Shown: positions 22,782 to 30,349 of the stretch, piece by piece
How positions within the stretch are numbered: the stretch's first letter is position 1
Layout of the letters: every line of letters starts with the position of its first letter
Translations under genes and position numbers: made by a program
Assembly: GCA_002692055.1 (NCBI GenBank)
Contig: NZJW01000016.1
Location: forward strand, 3,087-38,523
Direction of reading: 5' to 3'
From: Candidatus Pelagibacter sp.
GTDB taxonomy: Bacteria > Pseudomonadota > Alphaproteobacteria > Pelagibacterales > Pelagibacteraceae
DNA: 35,437 nt
The notes under the pieces: model-generated
What the model was told of the DNA's origin: nothing
What the model saw: the letters and a program-made list of their open reading frames with translations, nothing else
Databases searched by the model: none

Positions 22782-23357
22782 TTAAATGAGGATTTTTAGA
22801 TCAGAATAGATTAAATCTAGTGCTACATATAGTACCGCGAATAAACCAAGCCATGCAATCCAAGCAAATTTTATAATAAGCTTCGATACCACATTTGCCA
22901 TTGTTGCCATTATTATTATAGATAAAACTAACCCAAATATTAAAAGGTCATAGTGATGTTTTGCGGCCCCCGCTACTCCAAGTACATTATCTAAACTTAA
23001 ACTGATATCTGCTAACGCAATGGTAAACACTGCACTAATTAAACCTTTGTTTTTTGGGTTAAATTTAATTTCCTTTTCATTCTCCTTTTTGATTACATCT
23101 TTATAAAGTTTGTATACAACCCACAGCAAAATCAGTCCTCCCAACAACTTTAAACCTTCAATTTGAAGTAAATAAACCGTCAGAAAGGTAAATATTATTC
23201 TCAATATTACAGCAACCGAAACACCTAAGAAAAATATCTTTTTTCTAAGCTTAGGGTTAAATTTAGATGCAAGCATACCTATTATAATTGCGTTATCTGC
23301 AGCAAGTACAAGATCTATAAGAATAATTTGTAATAAAATGATAAATTCTTCTGTCAT
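22782..23357 (-). CDS. TerC family integral membrane protein
   Basis: A 191-residue protein of about six or seven helices. The TerC signature is present twice: LIDLVLAADNAIIIGMLAS near residue 14 and ALADISLSLDNVLGVAGAA near residue 115, each with the acidic LxxDN metal-site motif inside a membrane segment. TerC proteins (YjbE, YkoY, Alx, MntP-like) are associated with metal ion efflux, particularly manganese, and with metalation of exported proteins. It is divergent from the aldo/keto reductase gene with a 46-base gap. Length is short, as in the YjbE-type group. Substrate is inferred only from the family. Confidence 0.93.
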   Translation of the reverse strand: MTEEFIILLQIILIDLVLAADNAIIIGMLASKFNPKLRKKIFFLGVSVAVILRIIFTFLTVYLLQIEGLKLLGGLILLWVVYKLYKDVIKKENEKEIKFNPKNKGLISAVFTIALADISLSLDNVLGVAGAAKHHYDLLIFGLVLSIIIMATMANVVSKLIIKFAWIAWLGLFAVLYVALDLIYSDLKILI

Positions 23358-23368
23358 GATATTTTTTA

Positions 23369-23398
23369 TTTATAATTGTTCGATCATGGGGTAAACAA
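23369..23398 (-). promoter_or_regulatory. possible terC promoter
   Basis: On the minus strand TTGTTT (23393-23398) and TATAAA (23369-23374) are separated by 18 bases. The implied transcription start is only a few bases before the terC ATG (23357), giving a nearly leaderless mRNA. A TATAAT at 23371-23376 on the plus strand could serve the aldo/keto reductase gene. These are AT-rich matches, so support is weak. Confidence 0.3.
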
Positions 23399-23403
23399 TT
23401 TTT

Positions 23404-24450
23404 ATGATTTATAAAAATTTAGGTCATTCAAATATAAAAGTAAGTAAAATTTGTCTTGGAACTATGACATGGGGTGAACAAAACACTGAAAATGATGCTT
23501 TCAAACAAATGGACATGGCTTTTGATTATGGTGTAAATTTTTTTGATACTGCTGAATTGTATCCAATTCCTCCAAGCAGCAAAACGCAAGGAGAAACTAG
23601 CCGTATTATATCTAGATGGATTAAATCTAAAAAAAACAGAAACAAGGTGATCATTGCGGATAAAATTGTTGGAAGATCCAAAATGGATTGGTTTAGAAAT
23701 GGTACCAATGAAACTAGGCTAGATCGAAAACAAATAAAATTTGCTTTAGAAAATTCATTAAAAAATTTAAATACAGATTATATAGATTTGTATCAATTAC
23801 ATTGGCCAGACCGTCCCCTTAATGTTTTTTCTGGTTTAGAGTATCGTCATAAAGAAATAGATGATGTAATTCCAATATATGAAACATTAGAATGTTTAAA
23901 TGATTTTGTCAAAGAGGGGAAAATTAGAACCATTGGTATTTCAAATGAAACTGCTTGGGGAACTTTTGAATTCATTAAAACAGGGGAAGTAAAAAAACTC
24001 GAGAAAATTGTTTCAATTCAAAATCCATACAATTTGTTAAATAGAAGTTTTGAAGTTGGAATATCTGAAATTTCTATAAGAGAAAGTGTTGGTCTGTTAG
24101 CTTATTCACCTTTGGCAAGTGGTACTTTAAGTGGAAAATATTTAGATGGTAAATTGCCAAGTGGATCAAGATTAGAGCTTTTTGGTGACCGATATCCAAG
24201 GTACAGAACTGAAAATGCTGAACCGGCTATCAAGGAGTATGTTAATATATCTAAAAAATTTAATTTAGATATTTGTCAAATGGCAATTAAGTTTTGTGAG
24301 ATTCAGCCATTTGTGACCTCTGTTATAATTGGCGCTACAAATACAGATCAATTAGAAAAAAATCTCAAAAGTCACGAAATCGAACTTGATGACCAAGTAA
24401 TTACAGATATAAATGAAATACAAAAAAAATATTCAAATCCATGTCCATAA
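23404..24450 (+). CDS. tas: aldo/keto reductase, Tas-like
   Basis: A 348-residue NADPH-dependent aldo/keto reductase of the Tas subgroup. The N-terminus ICLGTMTWGEQNTENDAFKQ and FFDTAELYPIPPSSKTQGET closely match the E. coli Tas pattern (GTMTFGEQN and AEMYPVPP). Catalytic residues are Asp and Tyr in DTAELY, Lys in IIADKIVGRS and His in YQLHWPDRP. The C-terminal NADP-binding part contains SVIIGATNTDQLEKNLKS. E. coli Tas suppresses a tyrosine requirement under starvation; its true substrate is unclear. The gene overlaps the ialB-like gene by 10 bases, so the two are likely co-transcribed. Confidence 0.92.
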   Translation: MIYKNLGHSNIKVSKICLGTMTWGEQNTENDAFKQMDMAFDYGVNFFDTAELYPIPPSSKTQGETSRIISRWIKSKKNRNKVIIADKIVGRSKMDWFRNGTNETRLDRKQIKFALENSLKNLNTDYIDLYQLHWPDRPLNVFSGLEYRHKEIDDVIPIYETLECLNDFVKEGKIRTIGISNETAWGTFEFIKTGEVKKLEKIVSIQNPYNLLNRSFEVGISEISIRESVGLLAYSPLASGTLSGKYLDGKLPSGSRLELFGDRYPRYRTENAEPAIKEYVNISKKFNLDICQMAIKFCEIQPFVTSVIIGATNTDQLEKNLKSHEIELDDQVITDINEIQKKYSNPCP

Positions 24451-24947
24451 TAAAAATTGTTCTAACATTATTTTTTTCACTCTTTATTATAAATAACGTT
24501 AACGCTAAAATTCAAATAGAAAAAAAGTTTAAAATGTGGGAAAGCCAATTTATCAAAAATGGAAAGGATAAAATTTGTTTTGCAGTCTCAATCCCAACCA
24601 AAATGTCCCCAAAAAATCTTAATCGAGCTGAATCTAGAATATTTATAACATTTAGACCAAATGATGGGGTCTCGAACGAGATAAGCATAACTAACGGATA
24701 TCCATTTGGGAAAAAGAGTAAAGTAAACGTAAATGTTGGCAATGCTCAATTTAAATTTGAAACGAAAGGTAAATTTGCATGGCTGACTAATCTAGATAGT
24801 GAATTAAAAATGATTAAAGCTATGAAGAAAGCTAATAAAGCCCAGGTAATAGGTAGCTCATCTAGGGGTAATAAAACTAAAGATACATACTCTCTAATTG
24901 GTTTTACTGATGCTTACAATTCAGCCAAAAAAAATTGTAAAAATTAA
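24441..24947 (+). CDS. IalB-like (invasion-associated locus B family) periplasmic protein
   Basis: A 168-residue exported protein with a signal peptide (about 1-22, ending NNVNA). It follows the IalB pattern: FKMWESQFIKNGKDKICFAV at the mature start with a Cys, RIFITFRPNDGVSNEISITN, GYPFGKKSKVNVNVG, FAWLTN, KMIKAMKKANKAQVIGSSSR and DTYSLIGFTDAYNSAKKNC with the second Cys. Despite its name, the family is common in free-living alphaproteobacteria and its function there is unknown. It starts inside the reductase gene and ends 4 bases before argG. Confidence 0.85.
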   Translation: MSIIKIVLTLFFSLFIINNVNAKIQIEKKFKMWESQFIKNGKDKICFAVSIPTKMSPKNLNRAESRIFITFRPNDGVSNEISITNGYPFGKKSKVNVNVGNAQFKFETKGKFAWLTNLDSELKMIKAMKKANKAQVIGSSSRGNKTKDTYSLIGFTDAYNSAKKNCKN

Positions 24948-24951
24948 ACTA

Positions 24952-26139
24952 ATGAAAGAAAAAATAAAAGTTGTTTTAGCCTACTCAGGAGGTCTCGATA
25001 CCTCTGTGATATTAAAATGGCTTCAAGATAAATATAACGCTGAAGTAATCTGTTATACATCAGACCTAGGACAACAAATTAATAGAAAAGCTATTTATGC
25101 AAATGCTAAAAAGCTTGGAGTTAAAAAAATAATTATAGAAGATTTAAAAGAAACGTTTGTCAAAGATTATGTATTTCCTATGATTAGGGGAAATGCATTA
25201 TATGAAGGAATTTATTTATTAGGAACCTCAATTGCCAGACCATTAATTGCAAAACGACAAATCGAAATTGCAAAAAAATTTGGTGCACAAGCTGTTGCGC
25301 ATGGGGCAACAGGGAAGGGAAATGATCAAGTAAGATTTGAACTTGGTTACTACTACTTTGGCCCTAAGATAAAAGTTTTAGCCCCATGGAGAGAGTGGAA
25401 GCTCAACTCGAGGAAATCTTTAATTCAATACGCTAAAAAAAATGGGATTATCATTCCGAAAGATAAAAAAGGAGCTCCTCCTTTTTCAATTGATGATAAT
25501 TTACTCCATACTTCAACGGAAGGTAAAATTTTAGAAGATCCAAAAAAAGAAGCTCCTGAATATGTTTTTCAAAGATCTGTATCTCCAGAAAAAGCTCCGA
25601 ATAAACCAATAGTTCTAACCATAGAATATAAAAATGGAGACCCCATCAAATTAAATAATAAAAAACTTTCACCAGCAAAATTGCTGGAAAAACTGAATGT
25701 TATTGCAGGTAAAAATGGAATTGGTAGAGCCGATTTAGTTGAAAACAGGTTTATTGGTATCAAATCCCGTGGTGTTTATGAAACGCCTGGTGGTACTGTT
25801 TTACTATTTGCAAATAGAGCAATTCAATCAATAACTTTGGATAAATTAACTATGCATAAAAATGACGAACTCATGCCGAAATATGCAGAGCTAATTTATA
25901 ATGGATATTGGTTCTCAAAAGAAAGATTAAAATTGCAGAAAATTATTGATAGTAAAAAAAATAAAATTAGAGGTAAAATAAAAGTAAAGTTATATAAAGG
26001 TAATGTATCAATTTTATCACGAATTTCAAATAGCCCTATTTATTCGATAAAAAAAGTATCTTTTGATGAGAACAAAACATTTAACAAAAAAAATGTAGAG
26101 AATTTTATAAAGAAACATTGTAAGCTATTAAGAAAATAA
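24952..26139 (+). CDS. argG: argininosuccinate synthase
   Basis: ArgG joins citrulline and aspartate using ATP, the penultimate step of arginine synthesis. The 395-residue product has the ATP-pyrophosphatase P-loop VVLAYSGGLDTSVILKWL at residues 8-25 with the catalytic SGGLDTS, then GNALYEGIYLLGTSIARPL, AHGATGKGNDQVRFE, DDNLLHTSTEGKILEDP, RADLVENRFIGIKSRGVYE and TPGGTVLL. I take ATG 24952, 4 bases past the previous stop; an in-frame ATG at 24898 would add 18 residues inside the upstream gene and has no family support. The psiE-like gene begins on the base after the TAA. Confidence 0.97.
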   Translation: MKEKIKVVLAYSGGLDTSVILKWLQDKYNAEVICYTSDLGQQINRKAIYANAKKLGVKKIIIEDLKETFVKDYVFPMIRGNALYEGIYLLGTSIARPLIAKRQIEIAKKFGAQAVAHGATGKGNDQVRFELGYYYFGPKIKVLAPWREWKLNSRKSLIQYAKKNGIIIPKDKKGAPPFSIDDNLLHTSTEGKILEDPKKEAPEYVFQRSVSPEKAPNKPIVLTIEYKNGDPIKLNNKKLSPAKLLEKLNVIAGKNGIGRADLVENRFIGIKSRGVYETPGGTVLLFANRAIQSITLDKLTMHKNDELMPKYAELIYNGYWFSKERLKLQKIIDSKKNKIRGKIKVKLYKGNVSILSRISNSPIYSIKKVSFDENKTFNKKNVENFIKKHCKLLRK

Positions 26140-26523
26140 ATGAAAAATTTAATTAGAATAACTCAACTAGTTGGTGCTGGAATAGTTCTAGTTGCTACCA
26201 TAATAGCTTTCTTCCTAGAAATATTAAATATGTTTAGTGTTCAAAGCATTCAATTAGCAGATCTTCTATTACTTTTTATTTATTTAGAGGTAATGGGGAT
26301 GGTCGGCAATTATTGGAGCAATCAATCTATCAGACTTACTTATCCTTTATTTATTGCTATCACAGCATTAGCTAGACTAATTATTTTACAAAAAAAAGAT
26401 ATAGGTGCATCTGCTTTAATCTATGAGTCAGGAGCAATATTGTTATTGGCAATTGCAATAGTTGTTCTAAAATTAAGAAAGAGTAAGATGCTTAAAATCA
26501 ACCTTACAAAAGGTGATATATAA
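26140..26523 (+). CDS. PsiE-like membrane protein
   Basis: A 127-residue protein with about four helices. It matches the phosphate-starvation-inducible PsiE family: LADLLLLFIYLEVMGMVGNY in helix 2 and RLTYPLFIAITALARLIILQ in helix 3, the best conserved segment of the family, then a fourth helix and a charged tail (KLRKSKMLKINLTKGD). Its function is unknown. The ATG directly follows the argG stop (TAAATG), which implies coupling to argG and would be an unusual partner. The 3' end is 5 bases from the convergent folD stop. Confidence 0.82.
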   Translation: MKNLIRITQLVGAGIVLVATIIAFFLEILNMFSVQSIQLADLLLLFIYLEVMGMVGNYWSNQSIRLTYPLFIAITALARLIILQKKDIGASALIYESGAILLLAIAIVVLKLRKSKMLKINLTKGDI

Positions 26524-26528
26524 AATAA

Positions 26529-27386
26529 CTAATTATTTTTTACCGAGATTTTTTTGAAAGCCTTCATTGTATTTTCTAACAAGCAAGCAATAGTCATTGG
26601 TCCGACACCACCAGGAACTGGGCTTACACCCTTGACTCTATCTTTTATATTTTGAAAATCTACATCGCCAACAATTTTATTTTTACCGTCAATCTTTACT
26701 CTATTAATGCCAACATCAATAATAACTGCTGTGTCCTTAACCCAATCATTTTGAATCATATGCGCCTTACCGACTGCAGCAATAATTAGGTCTGCATTTT
26801 TGCAAATTTTTTCAATGTTTTTTGTTTTAGAGTGAACAATTGTAACTGTGCAATTTTCTCTCAGTAAAAGCTGAGTCATTGGTTTACCATTAATATTTGA
26901 TCTTCCAACAACAACAGCATTTAGACCTGATAAATCCTTTATAACTTTTTTGATCATATAGTAACATCCCAAAGGAGTGCAGGGAACCATAGCGTCATTA
27001 CCAGATGATAAATTCCCAACATTAATTGGGTGAAAGCCGTCAACGTCTTTATCGGGGTTTATAGTTTCAATTATGTCTTTTTGATTAATATGTTCTGGTA
27101 AAGGCAGCTGAACCAATATTCCGTGAACTGCAGAATTATTATTTAATTTATTTATCTCTTTTTTTAACTCACTCTCAGAGATACTTTCATTAAATTTTAA
27201 GACGTTTGAATTTATTCCTACTTCCTTCGCAAATTTTTCTTTATTTTTGACGTATATTTGACTTGCTGGATGCTCGCCAATTAGAATGACGGTTAACCCT
27301 GGCCTTTTATCAATGGCTAACTCTTTTATATCTTTCTTGATTTTATCACGTAGTTCTTCCGCAATTTTTTTTCCATCTATAATCAT
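26529..27386 (-). CDS. folD: FolD, methylene-tetrahydrofolate dehydrogenase/cyclohydrolase
   Basis: This 285-residue bifunctional enzyme interconverts 5,10-methylene-THF and 10-formyl-THF. The visible motifs are YVKNKEKFAKEVGI (catalytic Tyr and Lys), GILVQLPLPEHI, DVDGFHPINVGNLSSG, MVPCTPLGCYYMIKK, the NADP loop VVGRSNINGKPMTQLL and SPVPGGVGPMTIACLLENT. Length is normal. The start overlaps the yggT stop by 4 bases (ATGA), so it is the third gene of the mscS-yggT-folD unit. In a glycine- and glycolate-using cell, it links the glycine-derived C1 units to folate (context inference). Confidence 0.97.
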   Translation of the reverse strand: MIIDGKKIAEELRDKIKKDIKELAIDKRPGLTVILIGEHPASQIYVKNKEKFAKEVGINSNVLKFNESISESELKKEINKLNNNSAVHGILVQLPLPEHINQKDIIETINPDKDVDGFHPINVGNLSSGNDAMVPCTPLGCYYMIKKVIKDLSGLNAVVVGRSNINGKPMTQLLLRENCTVTIVHSKTKNIEKICKNADLIIAAVGKAHMIQNDWVKDTAVIIDVGINRVKIDGKNKIVGDVDFQNIKDRVKGVSPVPGGVGPMTIACLLENTMKAFKKISVKNN

Positions 27387-27670
27387 AATAATCCAGTCCC
27401 ATATTCTCTAAGTAAATTTCTCATAAAACCTAAAATTAAAAACAATATTATTGGAGAGAAATCTAACCCAGCAATATTGGGTAAAAATCGACGTATAGGA
27501 TTCAATAACGGATCTGTTAGTTTGTAAGTAATATCTAAGACTGAATATACAAATCTGTTACTCATATTAATAACATGAAATGCGGCAAGCCAAGATAAAA
27601 CGATATTTATTATCAAAACTAATGAATAAAGATAAATAATATTATCAATTAAAATTATTAAAGAATTCAT
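27383..27670 (-). CDS. YggT family membrane protein
   Basis: A 95-residue protein with two helices (about 4-28 and 70-88) and the YggT signature in between: YSVLDITYKLTDPLLNPIRR followed by FLPNIAGLDFSPIILFLILG. YggT proteins are linked to osmotic shock tolerance and, in plants and cyanobacteria, to thylakoid c-type cytochrome or nucleoid positioning. Both ends overlap the neighbours by 4 bases (ATGA), so mscS, yggT and folD are translationally coupled. Confidence 0.92.
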   Translation of the reverse strand: MNSLIILIDNIIYLYSLVLIINIVLSWLAAFHVINMSNRFVYSVLDITYKLTDPLLNPIRRFLPNIAGLDFSPIILFLILGFMRNLLREYGTGLL

Positions 27671-28764
27671 TTATCGAACTTTTCAACATAAATTGATTGC
27701 GATGGAAAAGCAAAAGATGCTCCTGCATCTTCTACAACTTGTTTTATCTTAATAATAAATTTATCTTTAACTTTTAACCAATCGTAATATCTATTTGTTT
27801 TAGTATAACATCTAATTAAAATATCAATCGAGCTCGCAGAAAACTGATTTAAATTTACTGCACATGGAGTAGTATCTGATATTATGAAGTCTTGATCCTC
27901 TTTTATAAAATCTAAAATTTTATTTCTTACTTGCTCCAATTGTTGAGATGTAGTTTTATATTCAAGTCCAATCATCCACTCAACTCTTCTATGAGACGTT
28001 TCTGATTGATTAATTACTGCTTTTTCTGCAAATTGAAAATTTGGAATTGTTGCTAATGCTTTATCAAATTTTCTTACTACTGTTGATCGAAAACCAATAT
28101 CTTCGACAGTACCTTCTATAACTCCGTCAACATAAATCCAATCCCCAACTTTAAATCTTTTTTCAACTAAAACTAAAATTCCAGAAATTAAATTTTTAAA
28201 TAAATCTTGCGCACCAAGAGCAACTGCTACACCGAAAAGTCCAAGTCCAGCGATAATAGGTCCAATTTTAATTCCCCAAATTTCAAGGGTCGCTGCAAAT
28301 CCTAAAATAAGAATAAGCACCTTCAGAGCCCGAATTATCCAATTTACTAAATCTCTTGATAAAATTAACTCTATACTCTTTATTAAAAGAGCTGCTGGCT
28401 GAATCAACTGGTGAATAAACCAAAAAATCAAAATAGTAACAAGCGATCTATTTAAATGATCAACAAATAAAGATGATTTACCATCAAGTTCTAAAAAGCT
28501 AGAGGCTAAAAAAAAACCAAAAACAATTGGAAAGAATTTTACTGGACCTTCTAATGAAGTTGTTAGGTTATTATCAAAATTATTGGTACTTTTTGATACA
28601 AAAACTTCGATCTTTTTTACAATATATTTAGACACCACACTTCTTAAAAGTAAGAATATAAAAAAAACAAAAAGTGCAATTATTATGTCTGTAAAACTTG
28701 CTCCAGAAATACCACCTTTCCACACATCTTTTAATAAAGAGAAAAAATTGTTAATTATTTCCAT
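27667..28764 (-). CDS. MscS-family mechanosensitive channel
   Basis: A 365-residue channel. There are about four helices in the first 150 residues, a pore helix with GLGLFGVAVALGAQDLFKNL, then ILVLVEKRFKVGDWIYVDGV and EGTVEDIGFRSTVVRKFDKA, which form the MscS beta domain. The C-terminal cytoplasmic domain includes RRVEWMIGLEYKTT. MscS channels open on hypo-osmotic shock and release solutes. The extra N-terminal helices place it closer to YnaI/MscM-type channels than to the three-helix MscS. It is divergent from tsaD with a 67-base gap in which I see no strong promoter. Confidence 0.94.
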   Translation of the reverse strand: MEIINNFFSLLKDVWKGGISGASFTDIIIALFVFFIFLLLRSVVSKYIVKKIEVFVSKSTNNFDNNLTTSLEGPVKFFPIVFGFFLASSFLELDGKSSLFVDHLNRSLVTILIFWFIHQLIQPAALLIKSIELILSRDLVNWIIRALKVLILILGFAATLEIWGIKIGPIIAGLGLFGVAVALGAQDLFKNLISGILVLVEKRFKVGDWIYVDGVIEGTVEDIGFRSTVVRKFDKALATIPNFQFAEKAVINQSETSHRRVEWMIGLEYKTTSQQLEQVRNKILDFIKEDQDFIISDTTPCAVNLNQFSASSIDILIRCYTKTNRYYDWLKVKDKFIIKIKQVVEDAGASFAFPSQSIYVEKFDK

Positions 28765-28831
28765 ATTAATTTTGAATTATACTTGTAAATTGTTCTAATC
28801 AAGACAAAATTCGATTAAACTCAATTAGTCA

Positions 28832-29908
28832 ATGAAAAAAGATTTAATTTTTTTAGGTATTGAAACAAGCTGTGATGAAACAGCTGCGGCTGTCGTAAAA
28901 AAAACAGTAAAAGGCAAGATAAAAATTTTATCAAATATAATATCAAGCCAACATAAAGTTCATAAGAAATTTGGTGGTGTAGTTCCAGAATTAGCGGCGC
29001 GTACACATTCTGAGAAGATTGATTACATAATTAAAAATGCTCTTCTAAAAAGCAAATGTTCTTTTAACCAAATTGACGGTATAGCTGCAACTGCTGGACC
29101 AGGTCTCTTGGTTTGTTTAATGATTGGTATGACTGCTGGAAAAACTGTCGCAAATTTTTTTAAGAAACCTTTTTACGGTGTTAATCATCTTGAAGGTCAT
29201 GCATTAACCATAGGATTAAATAAACCTGTAAAGTTTCCATATCTCCTACTATTAATCTCTGGAGGTCATTCACAGTTTTTATCAATAGAGGGTATCGGGA
29301 AATATAAAAGACTTGGAACAACAATTGACGATGCGCTAGGGGAAACATTTGACAAAACTGCAAAAATTTTAGGCATTAAGTTTCCTGGCGGGCCAATGAT
29401 TGAGACGTATGCTAAAAAAGGGAACCCTTACACTTTTGATCTACCAAAACCAATACTTCATAGATCTGGTTGTAACCTATCTTTCGCAGGACTTAAAACA
29501 GCAATATTAAATATTTCAAAAAAAATTAAAACTAAACAAGATAGATACAACCTTGCCTCATCATTTCAAAATACAATAAACGAGATACTAAAAGTAAAGT
29601 GCAAAAAGGCATTTGAGATGTTTATGAAAAGCAACAACGCACTAGCAGAATTTAATTTCGTTGTTTCTGGAGGGGTCGCATCAAATCAATCTATTAGAAA
29701 AAATTTAAAAGAAATATCCTCAATAGCAAAATTTAATGTACACTTTCCACCTCCTGAATTATGTACAGATAACGCAGCGATGATTGCTTTGGCTGGTCTT
29801 CTAAATCACGAAATAGGAACAAAACCTGATATTGATTTATATTCTCAGCCTCGATGGCCTTTGGATGAAAAAGCGCCTTTTATGAAAGGTGCTGGTTTAG
29901 TAATATAA
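28832..29908 (+). CDS. tsaD: TsaD, tRNA threonylcarbamoyladenosine transferase subunit
   Basis: A 358-residue ASKHA-fold enzyme that transfers threonylcarbamoyl to A37 of ANN-decoding tRNAs, with TsaB and TsaE. Marks are FLGIETSCDETAAAVV at the N-terminus, GGVVPELAARTHSEKI, GLLVCLMIGMTAGKTVAN, the metal-binding NHLEGHA, LLLISGGHSQFLSIEGIGKY, DDALGETFDKTAKILG, NLSFAGLKTAI and VVSGGVASNQSIRKNL. The length and all catalytic motifs are usual. It starts the plus-strand run tsaD-EVE-acs, with 6 bases between tsaD and the next gene. Confidence 0.97.
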   Translation: MKKDLIFLGIETSCDETAAAVVKKTVKGKIKILSNIISSQHKVHKKFGGVVPELAARTHSEKIDYIIKNALLKSKCSFNQIDGIAATAGPGLLVCLMIGMTAGKTVANFFKKPFYGVNHLEGHALTIGLNKPVKFPYLLLLISGGHSQFLSIEGIGKYKRLGTTIDDALGETFDKTAKILGIKFPGGPMIETYAKKGNPYTFDLPKPILHRSGCNLSFAGLKTAILNISKKIKTKQDRYNLASSFQNTINEILKVKCKKAFEMFMKSNNALAEFNFVVSGGVASNQSIRKNLKEISSIAKFNVHFPPPELCTDNAAMIALAGLLNHEIGTKPDIDLYSQPRWPLDEKAPFMKGAGLVI

Positions 29909-29914
29909 CATACT

Positions 29915-30331
29915 ATGAAAAAAAAATGGCTTGTTAAATCTGAACCGAATGTTTGGTCTATTGACCAACAAGAAAAATCCGGTTCCAAAGGTACAATGTG
30001 GGATGGTGTTAGAAATTATCAGGCAGCTAATAATCTTAAAGCAATGAAGAAAGGTGATCTTTGTTTTTTTTATCATTCAAATATTGGAAAAGAAATTGTT
30101 GGCATTGTTGAAGTGATAAAAGAGTACTTTTTAGATCCTACTGATAAAAAAAAAAAATTTGTTGCGGTGCAATTAAAATTTAAGAACAAATTAAAAAAAC
30201 CGGTCACATTAGAAATTATTAGGCAAAATAGTGAGCTTTCTAATCTTCAACTCATTAAACAGAGTAGGTTATCAGTGATGCCAATTGATTCTAAAAGCTG
30301 GAAAATAATTTGTAAGTTAGGTAGAATTTAA
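29915..30331 (+). CDS. EVE domain protein
   Basis: A 138-residue protein consisting of one EVE (PUA-like) domain. The signatures are WLVKSEPNVWSIDQ at the N-terminus, WDGVRNYQAANNLKAMKKGD, CFFYHSNIGKEIVGIVEVI, and a C-terminal NLQLIKQSRLSVMPI. EVE domains bind modified bases in nucleic acids and are found near RNA or DNA modification genes; its position after tsaD fits an RNA-related role, but this is inference. The gene contains an A12 run (30136-30147, encoding KKKK) that keeps the frame, a useful control for the broken runs elsewhere. Confidence 0.92.
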   Translation: MKKKWLVKSEPNVWSIDQQEKSGSKGTMWDGVRNYQAANNLKAMKKGDLCFFYHSNIGKEIVGIVEVIKEYFLDPTDKKKKFVAVQLKFKNKLKKPVTLEIIRQNSELSNLQLIKQSRLSVMPIDSKSWKIICKLGRI

Positions 30332-30349
30332 AAAATAAAGGAGAACATT

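Noticed and set aside
24898..24951. Upstream ATG for argG
   Set aside because: It lies inside the ialB-like gene and adds 18 residues unlike other ArgG proteins; ATG 24952 follows the stop directly.
28765..28831. Promoter pair in the mscS-tsaD gap
   Set aside because: Only generic AT-rich matches; no -35/-10 pair with good spacing on either strand.
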